DNA of 64,000 nucleotides from Pseudomonas fluorescens (GTDB lineage Bacteria > Pseudomonadota > Gammaproteobacteria > Pseudomonadales > Pseudomonadaceae), in NCBI RefSeq assembly GCF_018614655.1, contig NZ_JAGGOG010000004.1, positions 1-64,000 of the forward strand, read 5' to 3'. The notes under the pieces were generated by a model. That model was not told the origin of the DNA. It saw nothing but the letters and a program-made list of their open reading frames with translations, and made no database searches. A program made the translations under genes and the position numbers. Below are positions 1 through 9,245 of the stretch, in pieces. Every line of letters starts with the position of its first letter. The first letter of the stretch is position 1.

Positions 1-76
1 GACTTCCAGAATCTGCCGTCAACCCCTAATTTTGCTTTTCTATCAATTACTTAGGAATGGTTAAGAAACGAGCAGC

Positions 77-117
77 TCTTCTATATAGAGAGCGTCATCC
101 GCTCTCTATATAGAAGA
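77..117. terminator. Perfect 18-bp inverted repeat just past gcdG
   Basis: Positions 77-94 and 100-117 are exact reverse complements (18 bp) separated by a 5-base loop. Each arm contains the self-complementary octamer CTATATAG. It starts 7 bases past the gcdG stop codon when read on the minus strand, so it probably ends or stabilises the gcdHG transcript. No T-run follows it on the minus strand, so it is not a textbook intrinsic terminator. Confidence 0.6.
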
Positions 118-123
118 ACCGAA

Positions 124-1344
124 TCAGATGACCCCAGCCTCCCTCAACACTGCAACACTTGAAGGCGACAGCCCCAGCACTTGCTCCAACACTTGGCGAG
201 TGTGCTCACCCAGCAAGGGAGGCGCACTTCGGTACTCAACAGGCGTCTTGGAAAGGCGGATAGGGCTCGCTACCTGGGGAACCATACCCGCCAACGCATG
301 AGGCAGCTCAATAGCCAAACCGCGAGCCTGCACCTGCGGATCGGCGAACACCTGTGCCAAATCATTGATAGGCCCACAAGGGACGCCCACTCGCTCAAGT
401 TGCGCCACCCACTCAGCCGTCGTCTTGAATACGGTAGCCTGACGAATCAATGGAATCAGCACCGCCCGATTGGCGACCCGAAGCTTATTAGTGACAAACC
501 GCGGATCATCCGCCCACTGCGGCTGCCCAGCCACCTCAGCAAACTTGCGAAACTGCCCGTCATTACCCACCGTCAGGATGAAGTCACCATCTGCCGTGGG
601 GAAATCCTGATAAGGCACGATATTCGGATGCGCATTGCCCAACCGCTTTGGAGGGACACCTGTGGTCAGGTAGTTCATTGCCTGGTTGGCCAGACAAGCC
701 ACCTGCACATCCAACAAGGCCATGTCGATATGTTGGCCACCGCCATCATGATCGCGGTGTGCCATAGCCGCCAGAATCGCAACCGTTGAGTAGAGCCCTG
801 TCAGGATATCGGTCAGCGCCACGCCCACCTTCACCGGCCCGGCTCCCTCATCACCCTCAGGTCGACCGGTCAGACTCATAAGTCCGCCAAGCCCCTGAAT
901 CATGAAGTCGTAACCCGCTCTCGTGGCGTAAGGGCCTGTCTGGCCGAACCCCGTAATCGAGCAATAGATCAATTCAGGATTGATCTCCTTCAGCGACTCA
1001 TAATCCAACCCATAAGCCGCCAGGCCACCCACCTTGAAGTTCTCAATCAGGATGTCCGACTTCGCCGCTAGGTCGCGCACCAACTTCTGCCCCTCCGGAC
1101 GCGTGAAGTCGATAGTCACCGACTCCTTGTTGCGATTGGCCGACAGGTAGTACGCCGCCTCACTGGTATTCTCACCGTAAGCGTCCTTGAGGAAAGGCGG
1201 CCCCCACGCACGGGTATCATCGCCGTTACCAGGTCGCTCGACCTTGATCACCTCAGCCCCAAGGTCCGCCAGAATCTGCCCAGCCCAAGGGCCCGCCAGT
1301 ACACGCGACAAATCCAGTACCCGCAGGTGCGATAGCGCGCCCAT
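124..1344 (-). CDS. gcdG: CaiB/BaiF family III CoA-transferase, probably succinyl-CoA:glutarate CoA-transferase
   Basis: 406 aa, the usual length for family III CoA-transferases. The N-terminal motif LRVLDLSRVLAGPWAGQ (about residues 7-23) and the NxNKES..ID block are typical. Asp179 in ALTDILTG lines up with the catalytic Asp of formyl-CoA transferase. The gene begins 13 bases after gcdH ends, so the two are co-transcribed. In Pseudomonas this pairing degrades glutarate from lysine: GcdG activates glutarate with CoA from succinyl-CoA, and GcdH oxidises glutaryl-CoA to crotonyl-CoA. The exact substrate is inferred from the gcdH context; the family also includes formyl-CoA and carnitine CoA-transferases. 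Confidence 0.88.
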   Translation of the reverse strand: MGALSHLRVLDLSRVLAGPWAGQILADLGAEVIKVERPGNGDDTRAWGPPFLKDAYGENTSEAAYYLSANRNKESVTIDFTRPEGQKLVRDLAAKSDILIENFKVGGLAAYGLDYESLKEINPELIYCSITGFGQTGPYATRAGYDFMIQGLGGLMSLTGRPEGDEGAGPVKVGVALTDILTGLYSTVAILAAMAHRDHDGGGQHIDMALLDVQVACLANQAMNYLTTGVPPKRLGNAHPNIVPYQDFPTADGDFILTVGNDGQFRKFAEVAGQPQWADDPRFVTNKLRVANRAVLIPLIRQATVFKTTAEWVAQLERVGVPCGPINDLAQVFADPQVQARGLAIELPHALAGMVPQVASPIRLSKTPVEYRSAPPLLGEHTRQVLEQVLGLSPSSVAVLREAGVI

Positions 1345-1357
1345 GGTCGTCCTCCTA

Positions 1358-2539
1358 TTAATAGAACGCCTGAATGCCGGTTTGCGCGCGCCCCAGGATC
1401 AGCGCATGCACGTCATGGGTACCTTCGTAGGTATTCACCACCTCAAGGTTGACCAAGTGACGGGCAATCCCGAACTCATCAGAGATACCGTTCCCCCCAA
1501 GCATGTCACGCGCCATACGCGCGATATCCAGGGACTTGCCGCACGAGTTGCGCTTCATGATGGAAGTGATCTCAACCGCAGCCGTCCCCTCATCCTTCAT
1601 ACGACCCAACCGCAGGCAGCCTTGCAAGGCCAGGGTGATCTCGGTCTGCATATCTGCCAGCTTCTTCTGGATCAATTGAGTAGCCGCCAACGGGCGCCCA
1701 AACTGCTGGCGATCAAGCGTGTACTGGCGCGCCGTATGCCAGCAGAACTCCGCAGCCCCCAGCGCGCCCCAGGAAATCCCATAACGCGCCGAGTTGAGGC
1801 AAGTGAACGGACCTTTCAAGCCACGCACATCCGGGAAGATGTTTTCTTCCGGCACAAACACATTATCCATAACGATTTCACCGGTGATCGAGGCGCGCAG
1901 GCCGACCTTGCCGTGAATCGCTGGAGCACTCAGACCTTTCCAGCCCTTTTCCAGTACAAAGCCACGGATGTCGCCGGCGTCGTCCTTACCCCAGACCACG
2001 AACACATCAGCAATCGGGCTGTTGGTGATCCACATTTTGCTGCCGGTGAGGCTATAGCCGCCGTCCACCTTGCGCGCACGGGTAATCATCGCGCCAGGAT
2101 CAGAGCCATGGTTAGGTTCGGTCAGGCCAAAACAGCCAATCCATTCGCCCGAGGCCAGTTTCGGCAGGTATTTCTGCTTTTGCGCTTCGGTGCCGAACTC
2201 ATTAATAGGCACCATGACCAGTGAAGACTGCACACTCATCATTGAACGATAACCAGAGTCGACGCGCTCCACTTCCCGGGCGATCAAACCGTAGCTGACG
2301 TAGTTCAAGCCGCTACCACCGTATTGCTCCGGGATCATCGCACCGAGCAAGCCGGTTTCGCCCATTTCGCGAAAGATCGCAGGATCGGTCTTTTCATGGC
2401 GGAAGGCTTCCAGGACACGAGGCGCCAACTTGTCCTGGGCGAACTGCTCGGCGCTGTCGCGCACCATGCGTTCTTCTTCAGTGAGCTGTTGATCCAGCAA
2501 CAGTGGATCGATCCAGTTGAAGCTTGCCTTGCCACCCAT
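1358..2539 (-). CDS. gcdH: Glutaryl-CoA dehydrogenase
   Basis: 393 aa acyl-CoA dehydrogenase-fold flavoprotein that oxidises and decarboxylates glutaryl-CoA to crotonyl-CoA and CO2 in lysine, hydroxylysine and tryptophan breakdown. Visible hallmarks are [14 protein letters not shown] (FAD/substrate region), KMWITNSP, and a C-terminal YEGTHDVH whose Glu (about residue 372) matches the catalytic base of human GCDH. The frame stays open upstream to 2623, but I chose the ATG at 2539: it has a GAGG box 8 bases upstream and gives the conserved start MGGKASFNW. First gene of the gcdHG operon, divergent from gcdR. Confidence 0.96.
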   Translation of the reverse strand: MGGKASFNWIDPLLLDQQLTEEERMVRDSAEQFAQDKLAPRVLEAFRHEKTDPAIFREMGETGLLGAMIPEQYGGSGLNYVSYGLIAREVERVDSGYRSMMSVQSSLVMVPINEFGTEAQKQKYLPKLASGEWIGCFGLTEPNHGSDPGAMITRARKVDGGYSLTGSKMWITNSPIADVFVVWGKDDAGDIRGFVLEKGWKGLSAPAIHGKVGLRASITGEIVMDNVFVPEENIFPDVRGLKGPFTCLNSARYGISWGALGAAEFCWHTARQYTLDRQQFGRPLAATQLIQKKLADMQTEITLALQGCLRLGRMKDEGTAAVEITSIMKRNSCGKSLDIARMARDMLGGNGISDEFGIARHLVNLEVVNTYEGTHDVHALILGRAQTGIQAFY

Positions 2540-2697
2540 GAGAAAACCCTCGCGAAGTAAAACCAAAAGTCGTGCATGGAGCCTAGGCCCGGCAGGCGAG
2601 GAGGGCAAACGAGGTTTTTGCATAGCCTTGTGCTAATTTCTCACTCCGTAACAATTCAAAAGGGCATATATGCGCTCTATTAGTGAGGGTACGGTAC
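2540..2697. promoter_or_regulatory. gcdH/gcdR divergent promoter region
   Basis: The 158-base spacer separates divergently transcribed gcdH and the LysR-type gene gcdR. This is the classic arrangement in which the LysR protein binds between the two genes and activates the catabolic operon with its substrate (glutarate, in characterised relatives). I cannot fix a T-N11-A operator or exact -10/-35 boxes by eye. Confidence 0.5.
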
Positions 2698-3597
2698 ATG
2701 CGTAGAAAGATCCCCAGCACCACAGCCTTGGTCAGCTTTGAAGCCGCAGCCCGCCATGAGAGCTTTACCAAGGCCGCACAGGAGCTCTCCATCACTCAAG
2801 GCGCCATCTGTCGACAGATCGCCAGCCTTGAGGAATTTTTGAGTGTCGAGCTGTTTCGGCGCTCTCGCCGCGGGGTGAAGCTGACAGAAGCCGGGCTGTC
2901 TTATAGCCGCCGAGTCGCTACGCAACTGGATGCCGTGGAGCGGGATACGCTGTCCGTGATGGGTCAGCAGGGCACCAATGTCATCGAACTGGCCGTGGTC
3001 CCAACCTTCGGCACCCAGTGGTTGATCCCCCGCCTTAAGGATTTCCAGCACCAACACCCGGAAGTCACCGTCAACCTCACCAATCGCACACGGCCCTTCC
3101 TGTTCGCCGATACCGAATTCGACGCCGCGATCTACTTCGGCGACGCCGATTGGTCCGGTACCGAATCCCATAGACTTATGGGAGAAAACCCACTTCCCGT
3201 GTGCAGCCCACGCTTGCTGGGGGACCGAACACATTTCAGCCCGCAGGAAATCGCCGAGCTGCCTCTTCTGCAGCAAACCACCCGACCTTACGCCTGGCGC
3301 CAGTGGTTCAACGCGCAGCAGTTGAATGTTCCGCGCGACATGACAGGCCCACGCTACGAGCTATTCTCCATGCTGTCCCAGGCAGCCATGCATGACATGG
3401 GAGTCGCACTGATACCGCCCTTCCTTATTCAACGAGAGCTAAGCGAGCGCCACCTGGTGGTCGCCAGCCCTCAAGTATTGACCAGCTCCAAGGCTTATTA
3501 CCTGATGATTCCCGAAAGGAAGGTCGAATCAGCCTCTCTACATGCATTCAGGGACTGGCTGATGGACCAGTCACAGCGCTACAACCCCAATGTTTAA
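2698..3597 (+). CDS. gcdR: LysR-type transcriptional regulator of glutarate catabolism
   Basis: 299 aa. The N-terminal winged helix-turn-helix (about residues 5-65: FEAAARHESFTKAAQELSITQGAICRQIASLEEFL) is the LysR signature, followed by a periplasmic-binding-protein-like effector domain (residues 90-295). The GTG at 2683 is in frame, but the ATG at 2698 has a GAGGG box at 2685-2689 with proper spacing and starts MRRKIPSTTAL, the pattern usual for this family. Its divergent position next to gcdHG implies it is the glutarate-responsive activator GcdR. Identity rests on context plus family; LysR paralogs are too numerous for a firm name from sequence alone. Confidence 0.85.
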   Translation: MRRKIPSTTALVSFEAAARHESFTKAAQELSITQGAICRQIASLEEFLSVELFRRSRRGVKLTEAGLSYSRRVATQLDAVERDTLSVMGQQGTNVIELAVVPTFGTQWLIPRLKDFQHQHPEVTVNLTNRTRPFLFADTEFDAAIYFGDADWSGTESHRLMGENPLPVCSPRLLGDRTHFSPQEIAELPLLQQTTRPYAWRQWFNAQQLNVPRDMTGPRYELFSMLSQAAMHDMGVALIPPFLIQRELSERHLVVASPQVLTSSKAYYLMIPERKVESASLHAFRDWLMDQSQRYNPNV

Positions 3598-4046
3598 AGG
3601 GAGATTCATGTTTATTGACCTTGTAGTCAATTAATTCTAAAGCCTACAGATATACGTATATGTCGCAATTCAACAGACTGTACCTGTCCGCCTAAAATCA
3701 GCGGACAACCCACTGACTACGTGGCTTATAGCCCCTATTCGGGCCCAATACTCGCTTATTCATAGTGGCCATGGAGAAAACCTCTGCATTCACCTACAAC
3801 CCTTTAAACACCTGTATTTAAAGAGGTTATTTCGAAGTGTTGCGACAATCAGTCACAGGGTGACTTGTAGTTAATTTTTCGTCACACGTCATAATCCCTT
3901 GAAGGCCGTAAAGTTCGCCTGCAAAATGCCGCGCCCCGCTGTCATTTCAGCGGGATCGTGCTGATCGGCCGCCCCAGATGTGCCACTCGCGGTGCACTGG
4001 CCTTTTTACAAAATCAAAAGCAAAAAGATCATGCAGGAGATTTGAC
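3598..4046. other. 449-base gcdR-pntAA spacer with two hairpins
   Basis: No credible gene. It holds two perfect 7-bp stem-loops: TGTCCGC (3685-3691) pairing with GCGGACA (3701-3707), and CCCGCTG (3935-3941) pairing with CAGCGGG (3948-3954). Neither is followed by a T-run on the plus strand. The second lies about 90 bases before the pntAA start and is probably within its leader. The region must also contain the pnt promoter, which I could not pin down. Confidence 0.5.
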
Positions 4047-5168
4047 GTGCACATTGGTGTTCCTCTCGAAACCCAGACCGGTGAAACGCGGGTTGCTGCA
4101 ACCCCGGAAACCATCAAGAAGCTGATCGGCCAGGGCCACAAGGTCACTGTACAAAGCGGCGCAGGCGTCAATGCCAGTGTCGTCGACAGTGCCTATGAGG
4201 CGGCAGGCGCCACCATTGGCAGTGCCAGCGACGCGCTTGGCGCAGAGCTGATCCTCAAAGTGGTTGCCCCCAACGACAGCGAACTGACACTGATCAAAAG
4301 CGGCACCGTACTGGTGGGCATGCTCAATCCGTTCAGCAATGAAACCATCGCCAAGTTGGCCGAGTGCGGCATCACCGCCTTCGCCCTTGAAGCGGCGCCA
4401 CGTACTTCCCGTGCGCAAAGCCTGGACGTACTGTCCTCCCAAGCCAACATCGCCGGTTATAAGGCTGTGTTGCTGGCCGCTCACCACTACCCACGTTTCA
4501 TGCCGATGCTGATGACCGCCGCTGGTACGGTAAAAGCCGCTCGCGTGTTGATCCTTGGCGCCGGAGTGGCAGGTCTGCAGGCGATTGCCACGGCGAAACG
4601 TCTGGGAGCCGTCATTGAAGCATCCGACGTGCGTCCGGCGGTGAAAGAACAGATCGAATCCCTCGGGGCCAAGTTCGTCGACGTACCTTACGAAACCGAT
4701 GAAGAGCGCGAATGCGCCGTCGGTGTCGGTGGTTACGCCCGCCCCATGCCCGCCAGCTGGATGCAGCGTCAAGCCCTGGCCGTACACGAGCGCGCCAAGC
4801 AAGCCGACATTGTCATCACCACGGCCCTGATTCCCGGTCGCAAAGCTCCGACACTGCTGAGTGCCGAAACCGTCGCGCAGATGAAGCCTGGCAGCGTGGT
4901 CATCGACCTCGCGGCAGCTCAAGGCGGCAACTGCCCGCTGACCGTGGCCGACCAGGTTGTCGTCGAAAATGGCGTGACCATTTGCGGCCCGACCAACCTG
5001 GCGGGCGCTGTCGCAGCCGACGCCTCCGCTTTGTATGCGCGCAACCTGCTGGACTTCCTGAAGCTGGTCTTCACCAAGGAAGGGCAGTTTGAAATCAACC
5101 TCGAAGACGACATCGTCGCCGCGTGCCTGATGTGCCGCGACGGCCAAGTCATCCGCAAAAACGCCTAA
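4047..5168 (+). CDS. pntAA: NAD(P)+ transhydrogenase, alpha subunit part 1 (NAD(H)-binding domain I)
   Basis: 373 aa cytoplasmic domain I of the proton-translocating transhydrogenase, which uses the proton gradient to transfer hydride from NADH to NADP+. The Ala dehydrogenase/PntA fold is evident: GVPLETQTGETRVAATP at the N-terminus, and a Rossmann loop VLILGAGVAGLQAIATAKRLGA (about residues 167-188) followed by EASDVRP. The start is the GTG at 4047, preceded by CAGGAGA at 4034-4040. A longer open frame reaches 3978 but would add non-conserved residues. First gene of a three-gene operon in which the alpha subunit is split in two, as usual in Pseudomonas. Confidence 0.95.
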   Translation: MHIGVPLETQTGETRVAATPETIKKLIGQGHKVTVQSGAGVNASVVDSAYEAAGATIGSASDALGAELILKVVAPNDSELTLIKSGTVLVGMLNPFSNETIAKLAECGITAFALEAAPRTSRAQSLDVLSSQANIAGYKAVLLAAHHYPRFMPMLMTAAGTVKAARVLILGAGVAGLQAIATAKRLGAVIEASDVRPAVKEQIESLGAKFVDVPYETDEERECAVGVGGYARPMPASWMQRQALAVHERAKQADIVITTALIPGRKAPTLLSAETVAQMKPGSVVIDLAAAQGGNCPLTVADQVVVENGVTICGPTNLAGAVAADASALYARNLLDFLKLVFTKEGQFEINLEDDIVAACLMCRDGQVIRKNA

Positions 5169-5183
5169 GCAGGGATTCAGACG

Positions 5184-5507
5184 ATGGAAGAGCTTATCTC
5201 CCCCGGTATCTACAACCTGATCATCTTCGTGCTGGCGATTTATGTCGGTTATCACGTGGTCTGGAACGTGACACCTGCGCTGCACACGCCCTTGATGGCC
5301 GTGACCAACGCCATCTCGGCGATTGTGATCGTCGGCGCCATGCTGGCTGCCGCACTCACCGTGACGCCGCTGGGCAAGACCATGGGCACCCTGGCCGTGG
5401 CCCTCGCCGCGGTGAACGTATTCGGTGGTTTCCTTGTTACTCGCAGAATGCTTGAGATGTTCAAGAAGAAAGCGCCCAAGGCTAAAGCAGAGGTGCAATC
5501 GTCATGA
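5184..5507 (+). CDS. pntAB: NAD(P)+ transhydrogenase, alpha subunit part 2 (membrane segment)
   Basis: 107 aa, hydrophobic, with three to four predicted membrane helices ([23 protein letters not shown]; a second helix around 30-60; [16 protein letters not shown]). This matches the membrane part of domain II that is fused to PntA in E. coli but separate here. It starts 15 bases after pntAA and its stop overlaps the pntB start (ATGA), pointing to translational coupling and fixed stoichiometry. Confidence 0.94.
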   Translation: MEELISPGIYNLIIFVLAIYVGYHVVWNVTPALHTPLMAVTNAISAIVIVGAMLAAALTVTPLGKTMGTLAVALAAVNVFGGFLVTRRMLEMFKKKAPKAKAEVQSS

Positions 5508-6940
5508 GTATGAATCTGGTCACGACGCTCTATCTGATCGCGTCGATCTGCTTTATCCAGGCCCTCAAAGGCCTGTCGCACCCGACCACTTCGCGGCGCG
5601 GCAACCTGTTCGGCATGCTCGGCATGGCGCTGGCGGTCCTCACTACCGTAGGCCTCATCTATAAGCTCGGCGCCGAGCTGGCAACAGCCGGTATCGGCTA
5701 TGTCATCGTCGGTTTGCTGGTCGGCGGCACCGCTGGCTCGATCATGGCCAAGCGTGTGGAAATGACCAAGATGCCGGAGCTGGTGGCCTTCATGCACAGC
5801 ATGATCGGCTTGGCTGCAGTGTTTATTGCCATCGCTGCCGTGGTCGAGCCGCAGTCCCTGGGCATCGTCAAACATCTCGGGGATTCGATTCCAGCCGGTA
5901 ACCGCCTGGAGCTGTTCCTTGGTGCGGCCATTGGTGCAATCACCTTCTCCGGTTCGGTGATCGCCTTCGGCAAGCTGTCGGGCAAGTACAAGTTTCGACT
6001 GTTCCAGGGCGCCCCCGTACAGTTCGGCGGCCAGCACAAGTTGAACCTGGTGTTGGGCCTGGCCACGCTGGGCCTGGGCCTGACTTTCATGTTCACCGGC
6101 AACCTCAGTGCCTTCGCACTGATGCTGGCATTGGCATTTGTGCTGGGCGTGCTGATCATCATCCCGATCGGCGGTGCCGACATGCCGGTAGTTGTCTCGA
6201 TGCTCAACAGCTACTCCGGCTGGGCAGCAGCAGGCATCGGCTTCTCGCTGAACAACTCGATGTTGATCATCGCCGGCTCCCTGGTGGGCTCAAGCGGTGC
6301 GATCCTCTCCTACATTATGTGCAGGGCGATGAACCGCTCCTTCTTTAATGTGCTGCTCGGCGGTTTCGGCAACACGACGGATGCCGCAGGCCCTGCAGGA
6401 TCGAAAGAAGCACGCCCGGTGAAATCCGGCTCAGCGGACGACGCCACCTTCCTGCTGACCAACGCCGACACCGTGATCATCGTTCCGGGCTACGGCCTGG
6501 CGGTAGCCCGTGCGCAACATGCCCTGAAGGAGCTGACCGAGAAGCTGACCCACCGCGGTGTGACCGTGAAGTACGCGATCCACCCGGTCGCTGGTCGTAT
6601 GCCCGGCCACATGAACGTACTGCTGGCCGAGGCAGAAGTGCCTTACGACCAGGTGTTCGAGATGGAAGACATCAACTCCGAGTTCGGCCAGGCCGACGTG
6701 GTGCTGGTATTGGGCGCCAACGACGTGGTCAACCCGGCCGCCAAGAACGACCCCAACTCGCCGATCGCCGGTATGCCGATTCTCGAGGCGTTCAAGGCCA
6801 AGACCATCATCGTCAACAAGCGCTCGATGGCCAGCGGCTATGCCGGCCTGGACAACGAACTGTTCTACCTGGACAAAACCATGATGGTCTTCGGCGATGC
6901 CAAGAAGGTCATCGAAGATATGGTTAAAGCTGTCGAATAA
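5504..6940 (+). CDS. pntB: NAD(P)+ transhydrogenase, beta subunit
   Basis: 478 aa. The first ~290 residues form a multi-helix membrane domain (the proton channel together with PntAB). The C-terminal ~180 residues are the NADP(H)-binding domain III, with [16 protein letters not shown] (the GYG nucleotide loop), [19 protein letters not shown] and a C-terminal [18 protein letters not shown] block. The ATG at 5504 overlaps the pntAB stop; a second ATG six bases later is also possible. Last gene of the operon, followed by an intrinsic terminator. Confidence 0.96.
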   Translation: MSMNLVTTLYLIASICFIQALKGLSHPTTSRRGNLFGMLGMALAVLTTVGLIYKLGAELATAGIGYVIVGLLVGGTAGSIMAKRVEMTKMPELVAFMHSMIGLAAVFIAIAAVVEPQSLGIVKHLGDSIPAGNRLELFLGAAIGAITFSGSVIAFGKLSGKYKFRLFQGAPVQFGGQHKLNLVLGLATLGLGLTFMFTGNLSAFALMLALAFVLGVLIIIPIGGADMPVVVSMLNSYSGWAAAGIGFSLNNSMLIIAGSLVGSSGAILSYIMCRAMNRSFFNVLLGGFGNTTDAAGPAGSKEARPVKSGSADDATFLLTNADTVIIVPGYGLAVARAQHALKELTEKLTHRGVTVKYAIHPVAGRMPGHMNVLLAEAEVPYDQVFEMEDINSEFGQADVVLVLGANDVVNPAAKNDPNSPIAGMPILEAFKAKTIIVNKRSMASGYAGLDNELFYLDKTMMVFGDAKKVIEDMVKAVE

Positions 6941-6961
6941 ACACTGCGCCAGCGCAATACC

Positions 6962-6998
6962 CAAAACCCTGGCCTTTAGTAGGCTGGGGTTTTTTATT
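6962..6998 (+). terminator. Intrinsic terminator of the pnt operon
   Basis: AAACCCTGGCC pairs with GGCTGGGGTTT (one mismatch) around a 7-base loop, followed by a T-run, 22 bases after the pntB stop. Confidence 0.85.
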
Positions 6999-7120
6999 AC
7001 CGCTGAAAACCCGACAGAAGGCTCTAAATCGCCGCCCGGCATTCGACCATGGTAGCGGGACGAAACTTTTTGAAATCACTAGACTGCGCATCTTGCTTCC
7101 GTAGCCCGAGATAACCATCC

Positions 7121-8614
7121 ATGCACCGTGATCGTATCCGCTTGCCTTCGCTGTTGAACAAGGTCATGAGCGCGGCTGATGCCGCTGCACTGATCGAGGA
7201 CGGCATGACCGTCGGCATGAGCGGCTTCACCCGCGCCGGTGAAGCCAAGGCCGTGCCTCACGCCCTGGCCGAACGGGCCAAGACCTCACCGCTGAAAATC
7301 ACTCTGATGACCGGCGCCAGCCTGGGCAACGACCTGGACAAGCAACTGACCGAGGCTGGCGTACTGTCGCGGCGCATGCCGTTCCAGGTTGACAGCACCT
7401 TGCGCAAGGCGATCAACGCCGGCGAAGTGATGTTTATCGACCAGCACCTTTCGGAAACCGTCGAACAGTTGCGCAACAATCAACTCAAACTGCCAGACAT
7501 CGCCGTGATCGAGGCCGTGGCGATTACTGAGCAGGGGCATATTGTTCCGACGACCTCAGTGGGCAACTCCGCCAGTTTCGCGATTTTCGCCAAGCAAGTG
7601 ATCGTTGAGATCAACCTGGCGCACAATCCGAACCTGGAAGGCCTGCACGACATCTATATACCGACCTATCGTCCCACCCGCACGCCGATCCCGCTGGTGA
7701 AGGTCGACGACCGTATTGGCAGCACCGCGATCCCGATTCCGCCTGAAAAAATCGTCGCTATCGTCATCACCAACAAAGCGGACTCCGCGTCCACCGTGAC
7801 TCCGCCTGACCACGACACCCAGTGGATCGCCAATCACCTGATCAACTTCCTCAAGCAGGAAGTGGACGCCGGCCGCATGACCAACAAGCTCGGCCCGCTG
7901 CAAGCCGGCATCGGCAACATCGCCAACGCGGTGATGTGCGGCCTGATCGAGTCGCCGTTCGAAGACCTGACCATGTACTCCGAAGTACTGCAGGATTCGA
8001 CATTCGACCTGATCGACGCCGGGAAGCTGAGCTTCGCCTCGGGGAGCTCCATCACCTTGTCGGAGCGCCGTAATGCCGACGTGTTTGGCAATCTGGAACG
8101 CTATAAAGACAAGTTGGTACTGCGCCCCCAGGAAATCTCCAACCATCCTGAGGTAGTACGCCGCCTGGGCATTATCGGCATCAACACCGCGCTGGAGTTC
8201 GATATCTACGGCAACGTCAACTCCACTCACGTCTGCGGCACGCGGATGATGAACGGGATTGGCGGCTCGGGCGACTTCGCCCGCAATGCGCACCTGGCGA
8301 TCTTTGTCACCAAGTCGATTGCCAAGGGTGGGGCGATTTCCAGCGTGGTGCCGATGGTCAGCCATGTCGACCACACAGAGCATGATGTCGACATCCTGGT
8401 CACCGAGATCGGCTTGGCGGACTTGCGGGGCTTGGCGCCACGGGAACGGGCACGGGTCATCATTGATAACTGCGTGCACCCTGATTACCGGGACGCCTTG
8501 AACAGCTACTTCACTGCTGCTTGTGCAATCGTCGGTCACACGCCGCACATCCTGCGCGAAGCATTGAGCTGGCACATCAACCTGGAAGAAACCGGGCGCA
8601 TGTTGAAGGCTTGA
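7121..8614 (+). CDS. Acetyl-CoA hydrolase/transferase family, likely succinate (acetate) CoA-transferase
   Basis: 497 aa, right for the Cat1/AarC/YgfH class I CoA-transferases that move CoA between succinyl-CoA, acetate and propionate. GMTVGMSGFTRAGEAKAVP (residues 28-46) forms the first CoA-transferase half. In DLTMYSEVLQDS the Glu at residue 288 aligns with the active-site Glu of AarC. Also visible are GTRMMNGIGGSGDFARNA and the GLADLRGL...IDNCVHPDYR C-terminal block. Monocistronic by spacing. No strong Shine-Dalgarno precedes the ATG at 7121. It may scavenge acetate or serve the propionate pathway; hydrolase versus transferase activity cannot be told from sequence. Confidence 0.88.
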   Translation: MHRDRIRLPSLLNKVMSAADAAALIEDGMTVGMSGFTRAGEAKAVPHALAERAKTSPLKITLMTGASLGNDLDKQLTEAGVLSRRMPFQVDSTLRKAINAGEVMFIDQHLSETVEQLRNNQLKLPDIAVIEAVAITEQGHIVPTTSVGNSASFAIFAKQVIVEINLAHNPNLEGLHDIYIPTYRPTRTPIPLVKVDDRIGSTAIPIPPEKIVAIVITNKADSASTVTPPDHDTQWIANHLINFLKQEVDAGRMTNKLGPLQAGIGNIANAVMCGLIESPFEDLTMYSEVLQDSTFDLIDAGKLSFASGSSITLSERRNADVFGNLERYKDKLVLRPQEISNHPEVVRRLGIIGINTALEFDIYGNVNSTHVCGTRMMNGIGGSGDFARNAHLAIFVTKSIAKGGAISSVVPMVSHVDHTEHDVDILVTEIGLADLRGLAPRERARVIIDNCVHPDYRDALNSYFTAACAIVGHTPHILREALSWHINLEETGRMLKA

Positions 8615-8679
8615 TTGATACAGATCCGGGCTGATGCAAATACACTTTCTTCAGCCCGTGCTTGCCACCGAGGTATTTT

Positions 8680-8860
8680 CAAAAAACTGTACTGCTGTAC
8701 TGGTCATTTCCTACCGAAAAATCCCACATACCCTTCGAAAAATGCCAACTTCGCACCATTTAAGTGCAGATAGGTACAGTTGCCCCATTTCCGTACAGTA
8801 CAGCCCTTATAAACAGTTAACTGCCCCCTCACAATACAGGTGAACTGTATCTAGAGAGTC
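8680..8860. promoter_or_regulatory. Cluster of GTACAG/CTGTAC motifs upstream of the DUF1127 gene
   Basis: Repeated hexamers, all within about 180 bases: ACTGTACTGCTGTACT (around 8686-8701), GGTACAGTT (about 8773), CGTACAGTACAG (about 8792), AACAGTTAACTG (about 8812) and the dyad ATACAG-GTGA-ACTGTAT (about 8834-8850). This pattern of direct and inverted TGTAC half-sites resembles operators of MocR/GntR-type regulators (inference). The last dyad is close to where the promoter of the DUF1127 gene at 8933 should lie. The rest of the 318-base gap (8615-8932) shows nothing else. Confidence 0.55.
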
Positions 8861-8932
8861 TTGCGCGGGAGGAGGATCATTGGCATCAGTTAAACCACTA
8901 CCTAATCCCGCCACAAGCGGAAGGATGTCATC

Positions 8933-9148
8933 ATGGAACGTACACTCAGTTCCGATCTGTTCTTCGAAGAAAAAGCTGTAAACACCCAGGCTTCCCTGCC
9001 TCTGCGCGTTCTCGCCAACCTGATGTTGTGGCAGCGCCGCATCTCCAGCCGCCATCAACTGGCTCGTCTGGATTCGCGTCTGCTGGCTGACGCCGGTATC
9101 AGCGAAGCTCAACGCTACGAAGAGCTGAGCAAGCCGTTCTGGCGCTAA
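8933..9148 (+). CDS. DUF1127 family small protein
   Basis: 71 aa, with a clear GGAAGGA ribosome-binding site upstream. The C-terminal ~45 residues (RVLANLMLWQRRISSRHQLARLDSRLLADAGIS...) are the basic, Arg-rich DUF1127 module, ending SKPFWR. DUF1127 proteins are short cytoplasmic proteins linked elsewhere to RNA turnover and to phosphate or carbon metabolism; the role here is unknown. It stands alone between a motif-rich promoter and its own terminator, so it is an independent, probably strongly regulated transcript. Confidence 0.9.
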   Translation: MERTLSSDLFFEEKAVNTQASLPLRVLANLMLWQRRISSRHQLARLDSRLLADAGISEAQRYEELSKPFWR

Positions 9149-9208
9149 TTAGCGTCCGCTGGCCCTGACCCACCGGGTCCACCGCCAGCATCCCGAATTG
9201 TTGTAGCA

Positions 9209-9245
9209 GAACCCGCCCCGGGTAACCGGAGGCGGGTTTTGTTGT
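9209..9245 (+). terminator. Intrinsic terminator after the DUF1127 gene
   Basis: AACCCGCC (9210-9217) pairs with GGCGGGTT (9231-9238), loop CCGGGTAACCGGA which itself can pair, followed by TTTTGTTGTTT. Confidence 0.88.

Noticed and set aside
181..2252. Open plus-strand frames opposite gcdG and gcdH
   Set aside because: They mirror the conserved genes on the other strand, have no family features and no ribosome-binding sites; GC-rich shadow frames.
4029..6207. Long minus-strand frames opposite pntAA/pntB (up to 489 aa)
   Set aside because: His/Gln/Gly-rich low-information translation typical of the antisense of GC-rich genes; the plus-strand genes are unmistakable.
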